A DNA stretch of 64,000 nt from contig CP034980.1 in assembly GCA_004026145.2 (NCBI GenBank), positions 14,234,064 to 14,298,063 on the forward strand. The letters are read 5' to 3'. Source of the stretch: Takifugu bimaculatus (Eukaryota; Chordata; Actinopteri; Tetraodontiformes; Tetraodontidae). The notes beneath the pieces are model-generated. The model was not told the DNA's origin. It made no database searches and saw nothing but the letters and a program-made list of their open reading frames with translations. A program made the position numbers and the translations under genes. Position 1 is the stretch's first letter, and each line of letters opens with the position of its first letter. Positions 13,822-26,400 of this stretch are shown piece after piece.

Positions 13822-16800
13822 CTGCACATGCCGGCTCCATTGACCAATGTGGTTTAAAGGTCTGTGGGTTTTCAACAGCACTGTCCAAGTGGATAATTGC
13901 ATAATACTCTGATGAGGGCTTTGTTTTTGATGAGACCAGCAACTTTTGGCTCATTCCTTTTTGCACCACGGAGGGAGGAAATTTATAATTTCATTGTGAG
14001 TTCGACAACGTTTTTATAATTGATCATTTGATAGCATTTTGTGAATGTTTTCTTGTGATTAAAATCATCAGGGTTGCCATGGTGACACTCTACTTGTAGC
14101 TTGATAAGCTCTACCTGTATTCTGCTGTGATATTTCAGCCCTAACTGTGGCTAATTAAATTCTTCTGGGGATTCTTAAAAGGCTTTCAAACATGAAATGA
14201 ATTAAAAAAGCAGAAAATGACTGAAACCAGCCAAACTCCAGTTTATTGTTAATATAAGTGTGTAACAGTGATGCACCGTGGAGCAACATATTTGTTTGAA
14301 AAAGACATCGTTATGTAAGCAGTGCTTTGCACAATTATACAAATATGCACGTACAACCTTAAAATGCTTGTCCAATAACGTGTGCACCCTCCCTTTCCTC
14401 CTCTCAGTGACAGTGGGGGGAGACAGCCCTCCTCAAAGCAGATGTTCAGCCATCCCCACTTTCTTCTCTTATTACCGTTGCATCACAACAAACTCATATT
14501 TTCTCTTGAAAAGTGTAAAGTTCCCGGGAAGATGCCTGGAATGCCATTGTGAGCTCTGTATAGTGGAGATGCAGCAGAACTATCAGTAAATCTGAGCCTG
14601 AACAGCTGTTCCTCAGGCTGAATCCCCCTTCCTGATGACGTGGTTTAAAAACAGACTTCGGCAAGAATGAACATATGTCCTAACTGCCCTGAGGGAATAT
14701 TGGACCCTGAATGTTCCCCCCTCTGGTCGTGGCTTCAGTTCAGGGAGCCAAGTTTCTCGAGCTTTCTCAGCTTTCATACTGTCATCTCATCTCTTGCTCC
14801 TTTCATTCTTTCACTTTCACCCTTGCGCCCGTACCTGCCACACGCTCCCTTTTACTTTCTCTCTGCCTCTTCATTCTCGGCGTTCTCCATCACCATCCTA
14901 TTTTATCTCACTTAACATCGAACTAACTTTCTCTTTTGTATACATATGCTCAGACAGAGAAAAACTGCCCGTCTTGGAATGTGATCTCGGAGGATCTGGC
15001 GTTCATTTAGGGCCACTGGAAGATCTGCATTCTTCTCTGATCACGTTAATAAAAAAAACACGGTTCCCTTCTCAGCCCTCTGAGAAAGTCCCACTTTACG
15101 CCATTTCGGTTTCAGTCTTGCAGTTCAACCTAGTTTGGGAAATTTGTCGCAGGGCGGGCTGCATATTTCTGGTCCCTTTTTATCTTGATACTGGCAGCCT
15201 TGTTTAAAAGGAATATTGCCCCATCAGGGTCATTTTGTGCTTTAAATTCTGTGTATTTCTAAAAGCATTTAATCCAACGTGTTTAACCTTCAAATGTCTC
15301 TCAATCAAACATTTAATAGGTAACCTAATGAGAAAACCTGCCTCTTGAAAGCCCTTATTTACACATTATTGGAACAACATGACTTCAGCGTGAATAATAA
15401 CACCTGTTCCAACACAAAAGACCTTGACTGATTCAAGCAGCTCAGTAATTGAGTTTCTTTGTCAGGACACCAGCATATTTGCTGTTTTATGTACAGTGTA
15501 AACATTAATAATGTAGGTTTAGCTGTTGCCGTGGAGACAGGTGCGCATACCCGTTGGTAGCTGCAGTGAACTTCATACCTGGAATTTATTGCCCTGCACA
15601 TGCAAATGTGGTTTTTATCAGGCCAATGAGGTCATAAATGTAATGCTGATGCGACTTGTTATAATTTCCAAGTTACCACGGCGACGGATATCACAGTTAT
15701 GTCGACTAGTTTGCCAGAATTAAACGCCTTAACTGTCATTAGAGGTCAATCCTGCTGTCTGATTGGCGGGTCTGGGTTCTCGTCCCCCAGGTTATGATTT
15801 TGCTGCCGTGCTGGAGTGGTTCGCTGAGCGCGTGGACCGCATCATCCTCCTGTTCGACGCCCACAAGCTGGACATCTCCGACGAATTCTCCGAGGTGATC
15901 CGAGCTCTGAAGAACCACGAGGACAAGATGCGCGTGGTGCTGAACAAAGCGGACCAGATCAGCACGCAGCAGCTGATGAGGGTCTACGGCGCACTGATGT
16001 GGTCTTTGGGAAAAATCATCAACACGCCTGAGGTCAGTGAGCATTTATGTTCTTTTCAATGGGATTCAAAGAGGATTTGACACACAAATTTAAGATATTA
16101 ACATGAAAGTGGAAGGTCACTTGACTTCTCTTTAGGTTAGTTCCTTAAATTAGTGGTTAATGTTTGACCAAGGCTCATATTCATCAACTCCAGACAGACC
16201 TTTGTATCATGGGAAGAAATCATTTACCTCAAGATTTCCTTTTATTATGAAGTCCCCCGACAGGATGTGAAACACAGAAAACGTACACTTTAACCATTAA
16301 AGTTTAACGTTTCTCTTCACAAACTGCAAGTGTGAAAGTTTCACATGCCCTTTTTTATATTTAGACAGATTTTAGTGTTCACATACAGAGACAGAGAGTC
16401 ACTTGTGCGTCATGTGGATAAATCAGTCCAGTGAAGCGTAACCGGTGGAAACTGTATTGCAGGTGGTGCGCGTGTACATCGGGTCATTCTGGGCCCAGCC
16501 TCTGTTGGTACCAGACAACCGGAAGTTGTTTGAGGCCGAAGAGCAGGACCTGTTTTTGGACATCCAGTCACTGCCACGCAACGCTGCGCTACGCAAACTA
16601 AATGACCTCATCAAACGCGCTCGCCTTGCTAAGGTCAGTACCAAACCAGTTAGCTAGTGACTGCTAACCTGCTGAACTCCTACCATTATGAATAAAGTGA
16701 TGGGCAAACTACACAGTGGAGCTACTGTATAAACAAATTAGTTCTCTCAAAATCTGTATTAGAAAAACAATGGAAGATGAGCTCAAAGTAACTTTGAATC

Positions 16801-18026
16801 AGACTTTTGATGATCTGCGGCTGATGGACGATACAGCACTTTGTAGCTGCTGGTTTAAACATTCTGTTGTGATGTACTGTGAGGATTCCAGTCTGACATT
16901 TCTGCCACTCAGCACATTTGAGTATTAAATATAGAAAAAAAAATCCACAGCCCAGAGGTTATCTGAAGAGTACAGTCCAGTTATAACAGCAGAGTGTGTC
17001 TGTCCGGTTTATTTTATGCATGCAGGTGCAGGCATACATTATCAGCTCCTTGAAAAAGGAAATGCCGAGTGTTTTTGGAAAGGATTCCAAGAAGAAGGAG
17101 CTAATAGCCAACCTGGGAGAAATCTATATAAAGATTGAGAAGGAGCATGGGATCTCACCTGGAGACTTCCCCAACCTTGCCAAGATGCAGGTGGGTTTAA
17201 GGTCTCGTACATATTGTTCAGCAAAGAGGAATTCCTTTAGAGGAAATGACAAATTTGACATTTTTCATGTTGTTATCAATGGGTAGATGGTTAAGGGCCG
17301 AACAACCTCTGATCTTTTACCTTCTTTCCTGTTCCTGCCCCTTCAGGATGGGGCAAGATGGGAATGAGATTTATTTTTCCTGATTCATCAGGAAATCCTG
17401 CTACTTGTACTCTAGTCATTGAGGACTGATCTATTTCTATCACCAATTCCTGTTTTCTCTGAATCTCCCTCCTACCGTTCTCCATTCAGGAGCTGCTGAA
17501 TGGCCAGGATTTCACCAAGTTCTCATCACTGAAGCCCAAACTGTTGGAGGCAGTGGAGGACATGCTGGCCAACGACATCGCCCGCCTCATGGCCTTGGTG
17601 CGTCAGGAAGAGTCCGCCATGCCCACTCAGTCAGTACGCGGCGGAGCCTTTGATGGAACCATGAGCGGTCCCTTTGGTCACGGATATGGAGAGGGCGCCA
17701 GCGAAGGCATCGACGAACTGGAGTGGGTGGTGGGTCGAGACAAGCCTACTTACGACGAGATCTTCTACACCCTCTCTCCCATCAATGGCAAGGTGTCCGG
17801 GGCGGCGGCTAAGAAGGAGATGGTAAAATCCAAGCTGCCCAACACGGTCCTGGGAAAGATCTGGAAGCTCGCAGACGTAGATAAAGATGGCCTCCTCGAT
17901 GACGAGGAGTTCGCCCTGGCCAATCACCTGATTAAGATCAAGCTGGAAGGCCACGAGCTGCCGGCCGACCTGCCGGGTCACCTGGTGCCACCATCCAAAC
18001 GTGGAACAATCGCGGGAGATGAGTAG
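8107..18026 (+). CDS. ehd1: EH domain-containing protein 1
   Basis: EHD1 is a dynamin-like ATPase that tubulates membranes of the endocytic recycling compartment and binds NPF-motif partners. Six exons: 8107-8495, 12363-12460, 15791-16032, 16463-16633, 17026-17190, 17490-18026; sum 1602 nt, 533 aa, near the mammalian length of 534. Visible are the P-loop GQYSTGKT, switch DTPGILSGEKQRISRG, the NKAD nucleotide-binding motif, helical region LKKEMPSVFGKDSKKKEL, an NPF-like GPFGHGYGEG linker, and a C-terminal EH domain with calcium loop DVDKDGLLDDEEF. The body is nearer EHD1 than EHD3 or EHD4 (FMCAQ, LEAVEDMLANDIARLM), but the N-terminus MFRKTLKKDPELFQ is short and divergent. Introns 1 and 2 are long (3.9 and 3.3 kb) and hold microsatellites. 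No frame defects. A teleost a/b copy cannot be assigned here. Confidence 0.9.
11747..11790 (+). repeat. (GT)n microsatellite in ehd1 intron 1
   Basis: An almost pure run of GT dinucleotides about 44 bases long with one C interruption at the 5' side, in the first intron of ehd1. It generates spurious open frames on the + strand. Confidence 0.95.
13441..13458 (+). repeat. Poly-C tract in ehd1 intron 2
   Basis: About 18 consecutive C residues. Long C/G runs are unstable and hard to sequence, and G-quadruplex formation on the opposite strand is possible. Confidence 0.9.
13761..13818 (+). repeat. Compound (ACGG)n-(GT)n microsatellite in ehd1 intron 2
   Basis: About five ACGG units run directly into roughly 20 GT units. 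The antisense reading gives a poly-His/Thr pseudo-ORF that should not be annotated as coding. Confidence 0.93.
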
Positions 18027-18560
18027 CGGTGACAAGAGTGGATAGCAGCTGTGTCACTGGCGTCACATGGAGGAGGAGCCCAAACAAATGCTGAAGACCA
18101 AGACGCCATCTCCAGACTTCAACGTGGCATTGCTGTGATTTTTTTTTTTAACCAGAGAGAGACTGGAGAAATCCACGGGGAGGGGGGGGCGAGGGGTTCT
18201 ACCATTGTGCATTATTGGTATTGTTTAGATATCTATTAGAACAGGGAGGAGGGGGGAGAACTGATGAAAGGACATTATCAAATCCTGACGTGATGGGTTG
18301 TTCAAGGTTGCATTATGGGAATTAAATGTGGACCTGTGCACCCTGTGAAAAGATGTCTTAGCTATACAGACCAGATTATTATATGTTGATCCAAAGAAAT
18401 ATAGTTGTTTTTCTTTTGCATTTGGAGACAGAAAGAGGAAATAAATTGAAACAGCTCTTAGATTTGTTTGATCTATATTTTTGTATTTCCTTACTGTTAA
18501 ATTTTCCAAATGCTTCCCTTTTTATTATTTTGCCAGATAAATAAAAAGGAATATTGTACT
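18027..18560 (+). other. ehd1: ehd1 3' UTR with polyadenylation signal
   Basis: Non-coding sequence after the ehd1 TAG. AATAAA occurs near 18539-18544 and is a plausible polyadenylation signal about 515 bases past the stop. Confidence 0.55.
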
Positions 18561-21147
18561 ACATGACTCGACGTTTTCCATTTACTCTAATCCTTTCAAT
18601 GTTTTGAATTAAAATTTGTGAATTTGTTGACTACCCTTCCAGTATGAACATGTCAGTTGTCATGGGTTGTTCTGGTGTAATTGTTCCACAATGGTGTCAT
18701 TGTGGTAGCTGCAGGTCTCTCTGCTGCCCTCTAGGACAAAAACGTCCCGTCTTACCACTCCCTACAGGACTGACCTTCAGTCTGTCCATGAAACTCCTGC
18801 CTCTGGCCGCACATTTCCCAGTAAACTCAAAACACCAGTAGGAACAGTCCCTTGTGGGGTGCTAGAAAAAAAGTTTGAAGGGAAGACATGTGGAGAGCAT
18901 TTTCTACACTTCAGACCTGACAGAAGAACCACACGAGGGATACCATGCCCGAGGAAACTTGTGTGACCAGCCCATTTTCCAAAAGCAGTGCCCTGTGTGA
19001 GCCTCGGACTGACGAATTCAGATTCTGAGAAGGTCTACTGCATCCAGTCCCAGAAGTGGTAATCTCGAACTATATAATGTAAAACATGAGTTAAAACCAT
19101 TGTATGGAACATTCCCCTGCCAAACCTATTTCCACAACTCACAGTGTCCCTTGTGAGGCTTGAACTCACAACCTTCACATTAGGTTACTGACGAGCTGCC
19201 TTCTCTTGGGTAATTCTTGGTTACAGATGGGAAGGCCTCAATTTATGGGTGGTTGGGGGCACTGACAAGGGTTCATGACATACATAACCAGAGATTTGTT
19301 TTTAATAGCGTTTTTGCATAATTCAAATTGATTCAGTCACATTGCAGGTGACACACCTCAGCAGCAGCTCCCGTGTAAACAGGTAACAGTGGCTTTTTAA
19401 CTTACTGTCCCTAGGCTATAATTCACTTTAGCCGGATGAATTAAAGGGGCACTCTGCGATTTTACCGACGTCACTTCCGTCGATGTTCGTCGTAAATACG
19501 AAACGAAACAGCAAATTCGCCACAATGTTTCCGTACCCGTCAGAAACTCGAACGTGGACCCGTGCTGTGGCAGCACCGCTAAGACGGCTGCGCCTCTCGA
19601 CTTTAGCCCGCTAACGTAGATGCGGGTGGTCGAGTTGAGCGGTGTTTCGTGGCGCCGACCAGCTAGCTATGCTAGCTATGCGCGATTACTCACGCGACTT
19701 CGTTCTCTCACATCTGCACGTGCACAAACCCGTCGGTGATTGGCTGGGACCCCTGTGTTGTGTATGAGGCGCAGGCACCGAGCGGCCCCGGGGGAGTTAA
19801 TTAATAATTAACCTTTAATTAATAAACTCTGGGTTCATGTGGCCAAATATGTGCATGAAATGAATCTAAACATCCAGTTGTCTCTCAGGCACACAAAAAC
19901 TGCATCGATTACCGCTCAGTTTCTCACACGCACGCGCGTACACGCGCCGGTTCTGCCAGTAAATATCAATAAAGCCTAAAAGCGCCCTCTGGTGTCTTCA
20001 AGCTTCGTTGTGGACAGGTGTACACATTTAAATACTCAAAAGTAATGACTTTGAATTTTTCTTCTTTAAAAAAAGAAGATTAAAATTAATAAACCGTTAG
20101 TGCAGGCAGCTAAAAGGGGTTTCCTAAACCATAGTTTGAACCTTTTTTGCAGTCACAAGAGTCATCAATTACTAAATATCTAATGAAATTTCACCTAGCG
20201 TGTCGGGGAACTGTTAGTCTAGTGCTACTCACTAAAACTCATTTGTGTTCCTCGTCGTGTCTAGTAGCAGAATGATAATACATTAACGCACAGCTGCTGG
20301 AATCCTCCCAGTGGTGTGAAGTGAGGGGAGGTATGGCTGCTCATGCCTGTGTATATCTCCTCTATACAGGCTTTCCTTTTTCCTGTCTTCAACAGGGTGT
20401 TCGCTCTTCTTCCCCTCCTCCCTGCATTTCTTCCACTGTTTACACAGTTCACCTTCTGTTTCTTTGTTTAACATCTGAATTCCCGTCAGCCCGCTGCCTC
20501 GGTGTTTTGGGTCACTTGTGTGTCCCAAAATAGTTCTTGCGGCCCTCTGACACACTGACCCTCGCAGCAGCTTAAATGGGCCAGCCTGATATAGCAGGGG
20601 CCTGTGGAAGGAGTGGCTCATCACGGAGGCAGGTGAGGAATGGGGCACCTGAAAGGCCGTGGAAAAGGATTGATTGATTGATGCTTTAAAATTAAAATGA
20701 AAAAGCACCTGGAACCAGAAAATGGTTCTTTAATATCCAAAGGAACCACTTATTAATTATTTCATTCATTAAACCTACTGTATGTTGAGGTGGTAATTAT
20801 TAATTCCATTTATGAAGAGAAGTGGCCCGCATTTATAATGTAACTGTTAACTCCAGGTATTCCATAGGTTTCCCACTGATTTTTCATTTTTTTGGGTAGA
20901 TGCCGAATATCACACAAAGGACAACGACAGCAGATTAAAATGACAAGCATTTATTCCTGTCGTACATTTGGATACAGAACAAATCAGCAGCATTAAATTG
21001 ACATCCATGTTTTCATTGAGTGCCACATTTTCACATTTTCAAAGGGACCCGTGACAGCCTGCCAGAGGAAGTAGAGGACGTAAGTGCTAAACCCTGGTAA
21101 GAACCACCACATTCATTCCTGGCTCGTCTTTTTTCTTTCTGTCGATT
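18561..21147. other. Intergenic region between ehd1 and map1lc3c
   Basis: No gene could be supported. The frames found are short and show no domain. The block around 19430-20000 has different base composition and is listed separately. The part nearest 21147 is presumably map1lc3c 3' UTR. Confidence 0.5.
19430..20000. repeat. CpG-rich repeat-like block
   Basis: Begins TTAAAGGGGCACTCTGCGAT and contains many CG dinucleotides (CGACGTCACTTCCGTCG, CACGCACGCGCGTACACGCG) in otherwise AT-rich DNA, ending near GCGCCCTCTGGTGTC. These phrases resemble dispersed elements of fish genomes, but I could not pair terminal repeats or a target duplication. A CpG island is an alternative reading. Confidence 0.3.
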
Positions 21148-21788
21148 TTACGCAGGCACGGCTCGGCAGCCCCGACCAGGCGCCCCAAACATCTCCTGCG
21201 AGGCGTAGGTGATGTAGAGAAAGCCGTCTGCGTCTCTGTGGTGGGAATAAATGTCTCCCATGCTGGAGGACATGCAAGACATGCTCTTCTCTGCTACCAG
21301 GAGGAAGAGAGTCTTGGAGGAGTCCAAATCAATCTTGTTCCTGACAGAGACAGATGCGGGAGAGGTGACTGAGAGGTGGACAAAGATATGCCAGCACAAA
21401 TGGGTGCAAATCATTTACCTGAGCAGACACAGGAACTGACCCAGGGTGAGCTCAAAGGGAACCAGGAACTTTGTCTTGTTCAGCAGGGGGAGGGTCTTTT
21501 CACGGAAGTAACGTTCAACAATTACCTGAAGACAAAAACATGCGACTATGCTGTTAGCAAAAAAACTGATGGCTTTACATTTAAAACATTGAGTGGAACC
21601 TTACAGGCAATTTGTTGGGGAATTTAGAGCGAATGGTGCACACTTCATCTTTTCTTGTTTCTAGAAAGACACACATTTTAAAAAAAAGATGTAAACACAA
21701 CAATGTAATAAACAGATAATAGGTTATTACCGAGGCATTTCCTCTGTTTGAAGGGCATCATCTCCATGGATTTCTCAAAAGGAGCCAT
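21148..21788 (-). CDS. map1lc3c: ATG8-family autophagy modifier, LC3C type
   Basis: LC3 proteins are ubiquitin-like modifiers conjugated to phosphatidylethanolamine on autophagosomes, where they bind LIR-motif cargo receptors. Four exons: 21731-21788, 21605-21660, 21419-21525, 21148-21340; sum 414 nt, 137 aa, phases consistent. Recognisable blocks are MPFKQRKCLETRKDEV, RSKFPNKLPVIVERY, LNKTKFLVPFELTLGQFL and DADGFLYITYASQEMFG. PFKQRK and the strand VIVERY favour LC3C over LC3A/B or GABARAP. The conserved Gly that ATG4 exposes is followed by an 11-residue tail APGRGCRAVPA, shorter than the 20-residue tail of human LC3C. No frame defects. Human MAP1LC3C is on 1q43, so it is not part of the 11q13 block. 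A teleost-specific paralogue is possible. Confidence 0.87.
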
Positions 21789-23462
21789 GTTTGTCTGATC
21801 CTTAGGGGAAGTTTGCAGAGACCAGTGCTGACAGACGCAGCGTGGATGGTGGTGATGGTCTGGCCCAGGATGACAGTGAAGTCCCCTCGGGTGAGAGTCA
21901 GCAAACCCCAGCAGGCTGCTCCGGGCACCGTGGTTTTATAGGAGGAATAGACAGGAGGAGTTGGGTTAGGGTTAGGGTTAGAGACGTGCTCCTCGTGGTG
22001 GCGGGCCGATGTGGGTGGAGCAGTGTGTTGTAGTTTCACACATTCACGTACCCTGCTTAGCTCAATTTCACATTTACGTGCAATTGTGGTGCCGCCGTCT
22101 CGAACAGCTTGCAAACATTAAGGCAGACATGTAATGAGGGCATAGACTGCATGTAACAGTAATAGGTCCTTCTAGCTGTTAGATTTTTTGAGCACATTTT
22201 GAGGGCCATGGCATTTCAATTAGTTATGAAATTTTGTTCGACACCACACTGGAGCTTTAAGTTGGAATCAGAGTTCATCCATTTGCATCACCTGCTGCAT
22301 AGTGGAGCACGTGGAGGTGTTCAACTGTGCTGAAATGCATCATTATGTGCCCTCAGTCATCAGCTTGGAGAAGCAAAAGTGAGACGGATGCGCTGTGGTG
22401 GCCGAAGAGCGCCCTCTTTTGGCTGATAAGGGCTCTGGCGGAAGCGACTATTGCGCCTCTCAAAAGTGCAGAACTCAGTACACACACGTGATCTACACGT
22501 CAGCAATACAGAGTAAATTCAGAGCTTCGCCAGCAATAGCAATAACTTGCGTTTTCCAAGTGAAACCGGTTAGTTCTTGCTGCGGCTCTGGTTTAGAATA
22601 AATGGGACATCGAGGCCCTGGAATAAACAGGTGCATGAGTGAGGGAAGGATCATGGCTGCTATAAATTATAGAGTCACATTCCGGTTTGTCACAGTGACA
22701 TTCATAACTGCTGAAAGTCTCAGTATAGCGGAATCTGACGTCATTCATTTTTATTTCGGGGGGGAGAATAGGTCTTTTCTCACGGGCCTATTCTCTCCCT
22801 CAAGGGTTTCGAGGCCCCTGCTGGATATTTGAGCCTTTAGAATGACAATAACAGTGACAAATATATGGCACGATGAGGTCACCCTACACCTTCACCGCCT
22901 CTGTGGAAACGCCGCAGGAATGTGACTGTTTGTCCGGTGACATCTTGTAAAGTGCAAAGTTGGACGTTCGGGGGGAATTTTTCCCCCCATTTGAAAAACT
23001 TCCCCGGCCAATCCATGCGCATTCCTGGCGCAGTGGCTCCTCCTCCGCTCCGCCACCAGCTTCCACATGTAACGTTTTATTAGCCCCCGTTGCATTGTCT
23101 CAGCGGGGACGCAGTGTGCGGAGCGCAGCGCCATGGTTACTCTGAAGCGAATGGGTGACATGAAATAGACGGTGCCATCGGGAGATCAAGCCGGTTTCGT
23201 TATCAGACATGGCTGGGTGATGCTACTCCTTTGTGTCGGTGGATTCAGTCACATTATCTGCCAGTGAGTGAAGCTGCACACGCGTGGCACCTCACGGATG
23301 CTGGTGATTGCGTTATTATCCGCTGAAATCCTTTAAACTGCTGATATGTTGCTCGTCCGGACCTGCGAGGCTCTTCCTGGATCAGGAGCTTAGCCAGTTT
23401 ATTCTCCTTATCCATTGCGCGACCATTGCGGGGTGTCCGCGGCGCGTCCGGGCGCGACGAGG
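21789..23462. other. Divergent promoter region between map1lc3c and the Dapper gene
   Basis: Head-to-head interval with no supported coding exon. A short interstitial telomere-like repeat sits at 21963-21981. The stretch from about 22890 to 23460 becomes CG-rich and is presumably the Dapper gene promoter and 5' UTR. Confidence 0.5.
21963..21981 (+). repeat. Short interstitial telomeric repeat (GGGTTA)3
   Basis: Three perfect head-to-tail GGGTTA units, about 175 bases upstream of the map1lc3c ATG. On the map1lc3c coding strand it reads as CCCTAA units. Confidence 0.85.
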
Positions 23463-26400
23463 ATGGCCGGCCGCCGCAGCTGTGTGAACTCGCTCTGGTC
23501 GGGCACCGAGCGCGTCCGCATCGGGGAGCGCCTCAAGGCGACGCTGGCTGGCGTGCTGGAGCTGGAGGTTCTCAGGTGCAAACAGCTGGAGATGGTAGAC
23601 GCCGCTCTGGAAGCCCGAGCACCTGCAGCCGCCGACGCTGACGTGCCAGGCCCGGTGGAGGAGAGCGGAACCCCGGAGAGCGCCGCGAATCGTGGCTCTG
23701 CGACATCCCGCAGGCAACAGGTCAGTCAGCACGGATCTCTACATGCCCAGATTATTAAATATGAATGCAGGGATGATCGTCATCTGCCAACGAGCCGCCC
23801 CCCCAACCCACCCATAGCTCGGTAGATAGGTTGTACCCCTGCCCCTGGGTTTGGCTGCGCAACCGTGTCAGATGGTGCCAGAGATCATCCAAGCACGGAC
23901 CGATCATTTTACACAGCATGAGTGTGTGTGCCGCTCTTGTTGAGCAAATGTCATTGAGGTCAGGCTACTAGTGCAGGTTCCTGGCATACTGGCCCAATGT
24001 CCTACCTCAAGGTTAGAGGAGAGGAAACGCTAAACTGAGAGAAACAATACAGAAAAGAAACACTGCAGCATTTCCCAGCTGTGAGCAGTAAAGCTCTCCG
24101 GCAGCAAAGGTCATTTTGGCCCATCCGGTCAATCCTCATCACCTACCGATCACATTGCAAGTGTGCAAACCCATCACTGTCACTCCCTCGGTCCTGGTGC
24201 ATCAAAGGTTTCAGAGGCAGGGAGATATACAGGTTACCCCCCCTCCCCAAAGTTTGACTGATATGTATAGTTCTTTCATTATTGAGCAGAAGGTTGAACT
24301 ATTAGCCAGGTTCCATCCTGAGGCCTGAACACTCAAACGGCTCCTGAACGTGAACTAGAGCTGAACCCACGAAGTCACCAGGATGTTTCCGTCGACTGGA
24401 GAAATGACGAAGGCGAGTGTGAGTGCACCCAGCAGGGTTTTTATATCAGGAACAGGAGAAGCTGCAAACTGTTGAGCCACATTTGGCACCGGTAGGACTG
24501 TTTCTAACAATTCTACCAATCTAACGGTTTTGGTTCATTAAACAGGTCAAGCTTATGCACAGTGTCACAGAATAATGAGGTGAATCTTTAAAAGTGCAAC
24601 AAATTCAGCATCATTCCATCAACATTTTCCAATTTCTGGCCAGATTAAATAATGCCATTAGTCACTTTGAGTGCCTTATATTAGCAGATCAGAGCGTTGC
24701 GCTATGAGTCATCGTCTATCCAAGTAGTCCCTATACAGGCTGCACTGAAGTGAAGACAGCAACACTAAATATAAAACTAAATAATGAACCCTTCCTATGT
24801 GAGCGCAGAAGCGGCATCTGATCGAGGGCATACATGTGCCTCACAATGTGCTGCTTGTCCTCGCCGCCCACCTCCCAGCATCTCCTCTGTATTTTCTCCA
24901 TCCTGTGGAGAGGCCGAGCGTTATTGCTCATTCTCACCTCCGAAGGGAGCGGGCTGCGCGTGTAGAGGAGCGGCACGGCGCTCTGCCCACCGCCTGCCCT
25001 TTGCCGAACAAACACAACATTTGCATAAATGGATACAAATTGTTATTTCTGTTGTTGTAAAAGTGAGCAGGGGAGAATATGCTGTATGATCCTAACAATA
25101 GAGGTGGATTATGCTAAAGCTAAAAATTAATCAGCAGACTGCTGGGAGAGCACAGACTTTATACAGTACAAACAGGTTTTTAATAGGTGAGGATTATTAT
25201 GGCTGTATAGTGGTGTAATCCATAGAAGAAGGCAGTTTGACAATACGGTGTTCATCTTTTCAGCCATCTGGTTATAAAATCAAGCAGGTTTTTTTCCCTC
25301 CATGTTTCATTTGCATGAACATGTTCTTTTAACGTACATAATTTAGATGGAGATGCTCTGTTTTCCACAGGAAGAATCCGGCTTGGAGGAGGAAACTTTA
25401 GTGTTTTCACACTCGGCAGCATCACTGTGAAACACAGTCAACATTGTTGCCATTCAATGTTCCAAAATAAATCTGTCCTTGCTGAGAGCACAGAGAGGTC
25501 CAGACGTGGGAGAAACTGAAATTATGCAAAGTGCCCTTTAATTTCATCCACAATAACTGCAGCGAATAGACTCCAACTGCTGCGATGGACACAAAGGTCT
25601 GATAAATGCGCTCGTGGCTTCTCCCATGATTAGTTGATGATTTAGGTTTTTGGTTGATGAAACAAAACATTTGAGGAACTAATCTGGAGTGTGGATGTCT
25701 CTTCTGGGGTGCTTTGTCCCAAACGCAGCCTGTTTTGAAATTAGGCCGAGCATCTGAAGGCATCGTCTTACACAGAGCCATTACTCTGACTTGTGGAGCG
25801 AGACTGCTTTTGTCTCTGGTTCCTGGCCACGGGATCCTCCTGAGTTCACCAAAACAAAGGAAGTCTGTAAAGTTGACAGCTTAAGGTGTGATAGAAAAGT
25901 CTCCTGAGGGATCTCCTGAAGGATCCTGCGTTGTGTAGAACCACTGAGTCCCGAACCCGGTTCTGTGCTGACCAGTCCGCCTCACTGGAATGACGTAATG
26001 CATTTACGATAAGAGGTGTGTTGCTGGCGCAGCTGCAATCACTGTAGCATTATCTTTTAATCGACCAATGCACTGCCTCCGTATTACTCCAGAGGGGCTG
26101 CTCCATCTCATGTAGGAATATCATATTACCCTGGGCAGACCCCCACCTCTTCCTCTGTCTTCCTCATGCGATTCAATCAAGCACTGGTGTAAGAGAATAT
26201 TCTAGAATCTGCCTGAAACAATGTTTCAATGTGGAGGATTTGTATTTATATTTATAGTTTGGGAGATGAAACATAGAAATGACAGCCACAGCTGCAGTTC
26301 TGCTATAAAAAAGATGATATAAGAGACCCCAAAATGGAGAAGGCTTTTGTGTGACCTTATAACACGTGTTGTAAAGGAGCACGACTCTCGGCTGCTGTCG

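Noticed and set aside
13690..13969. Minus-strand frames with poly-His/Thr
   Set aside because: Translation of the (GT)n tract in ehd1 intron 2.
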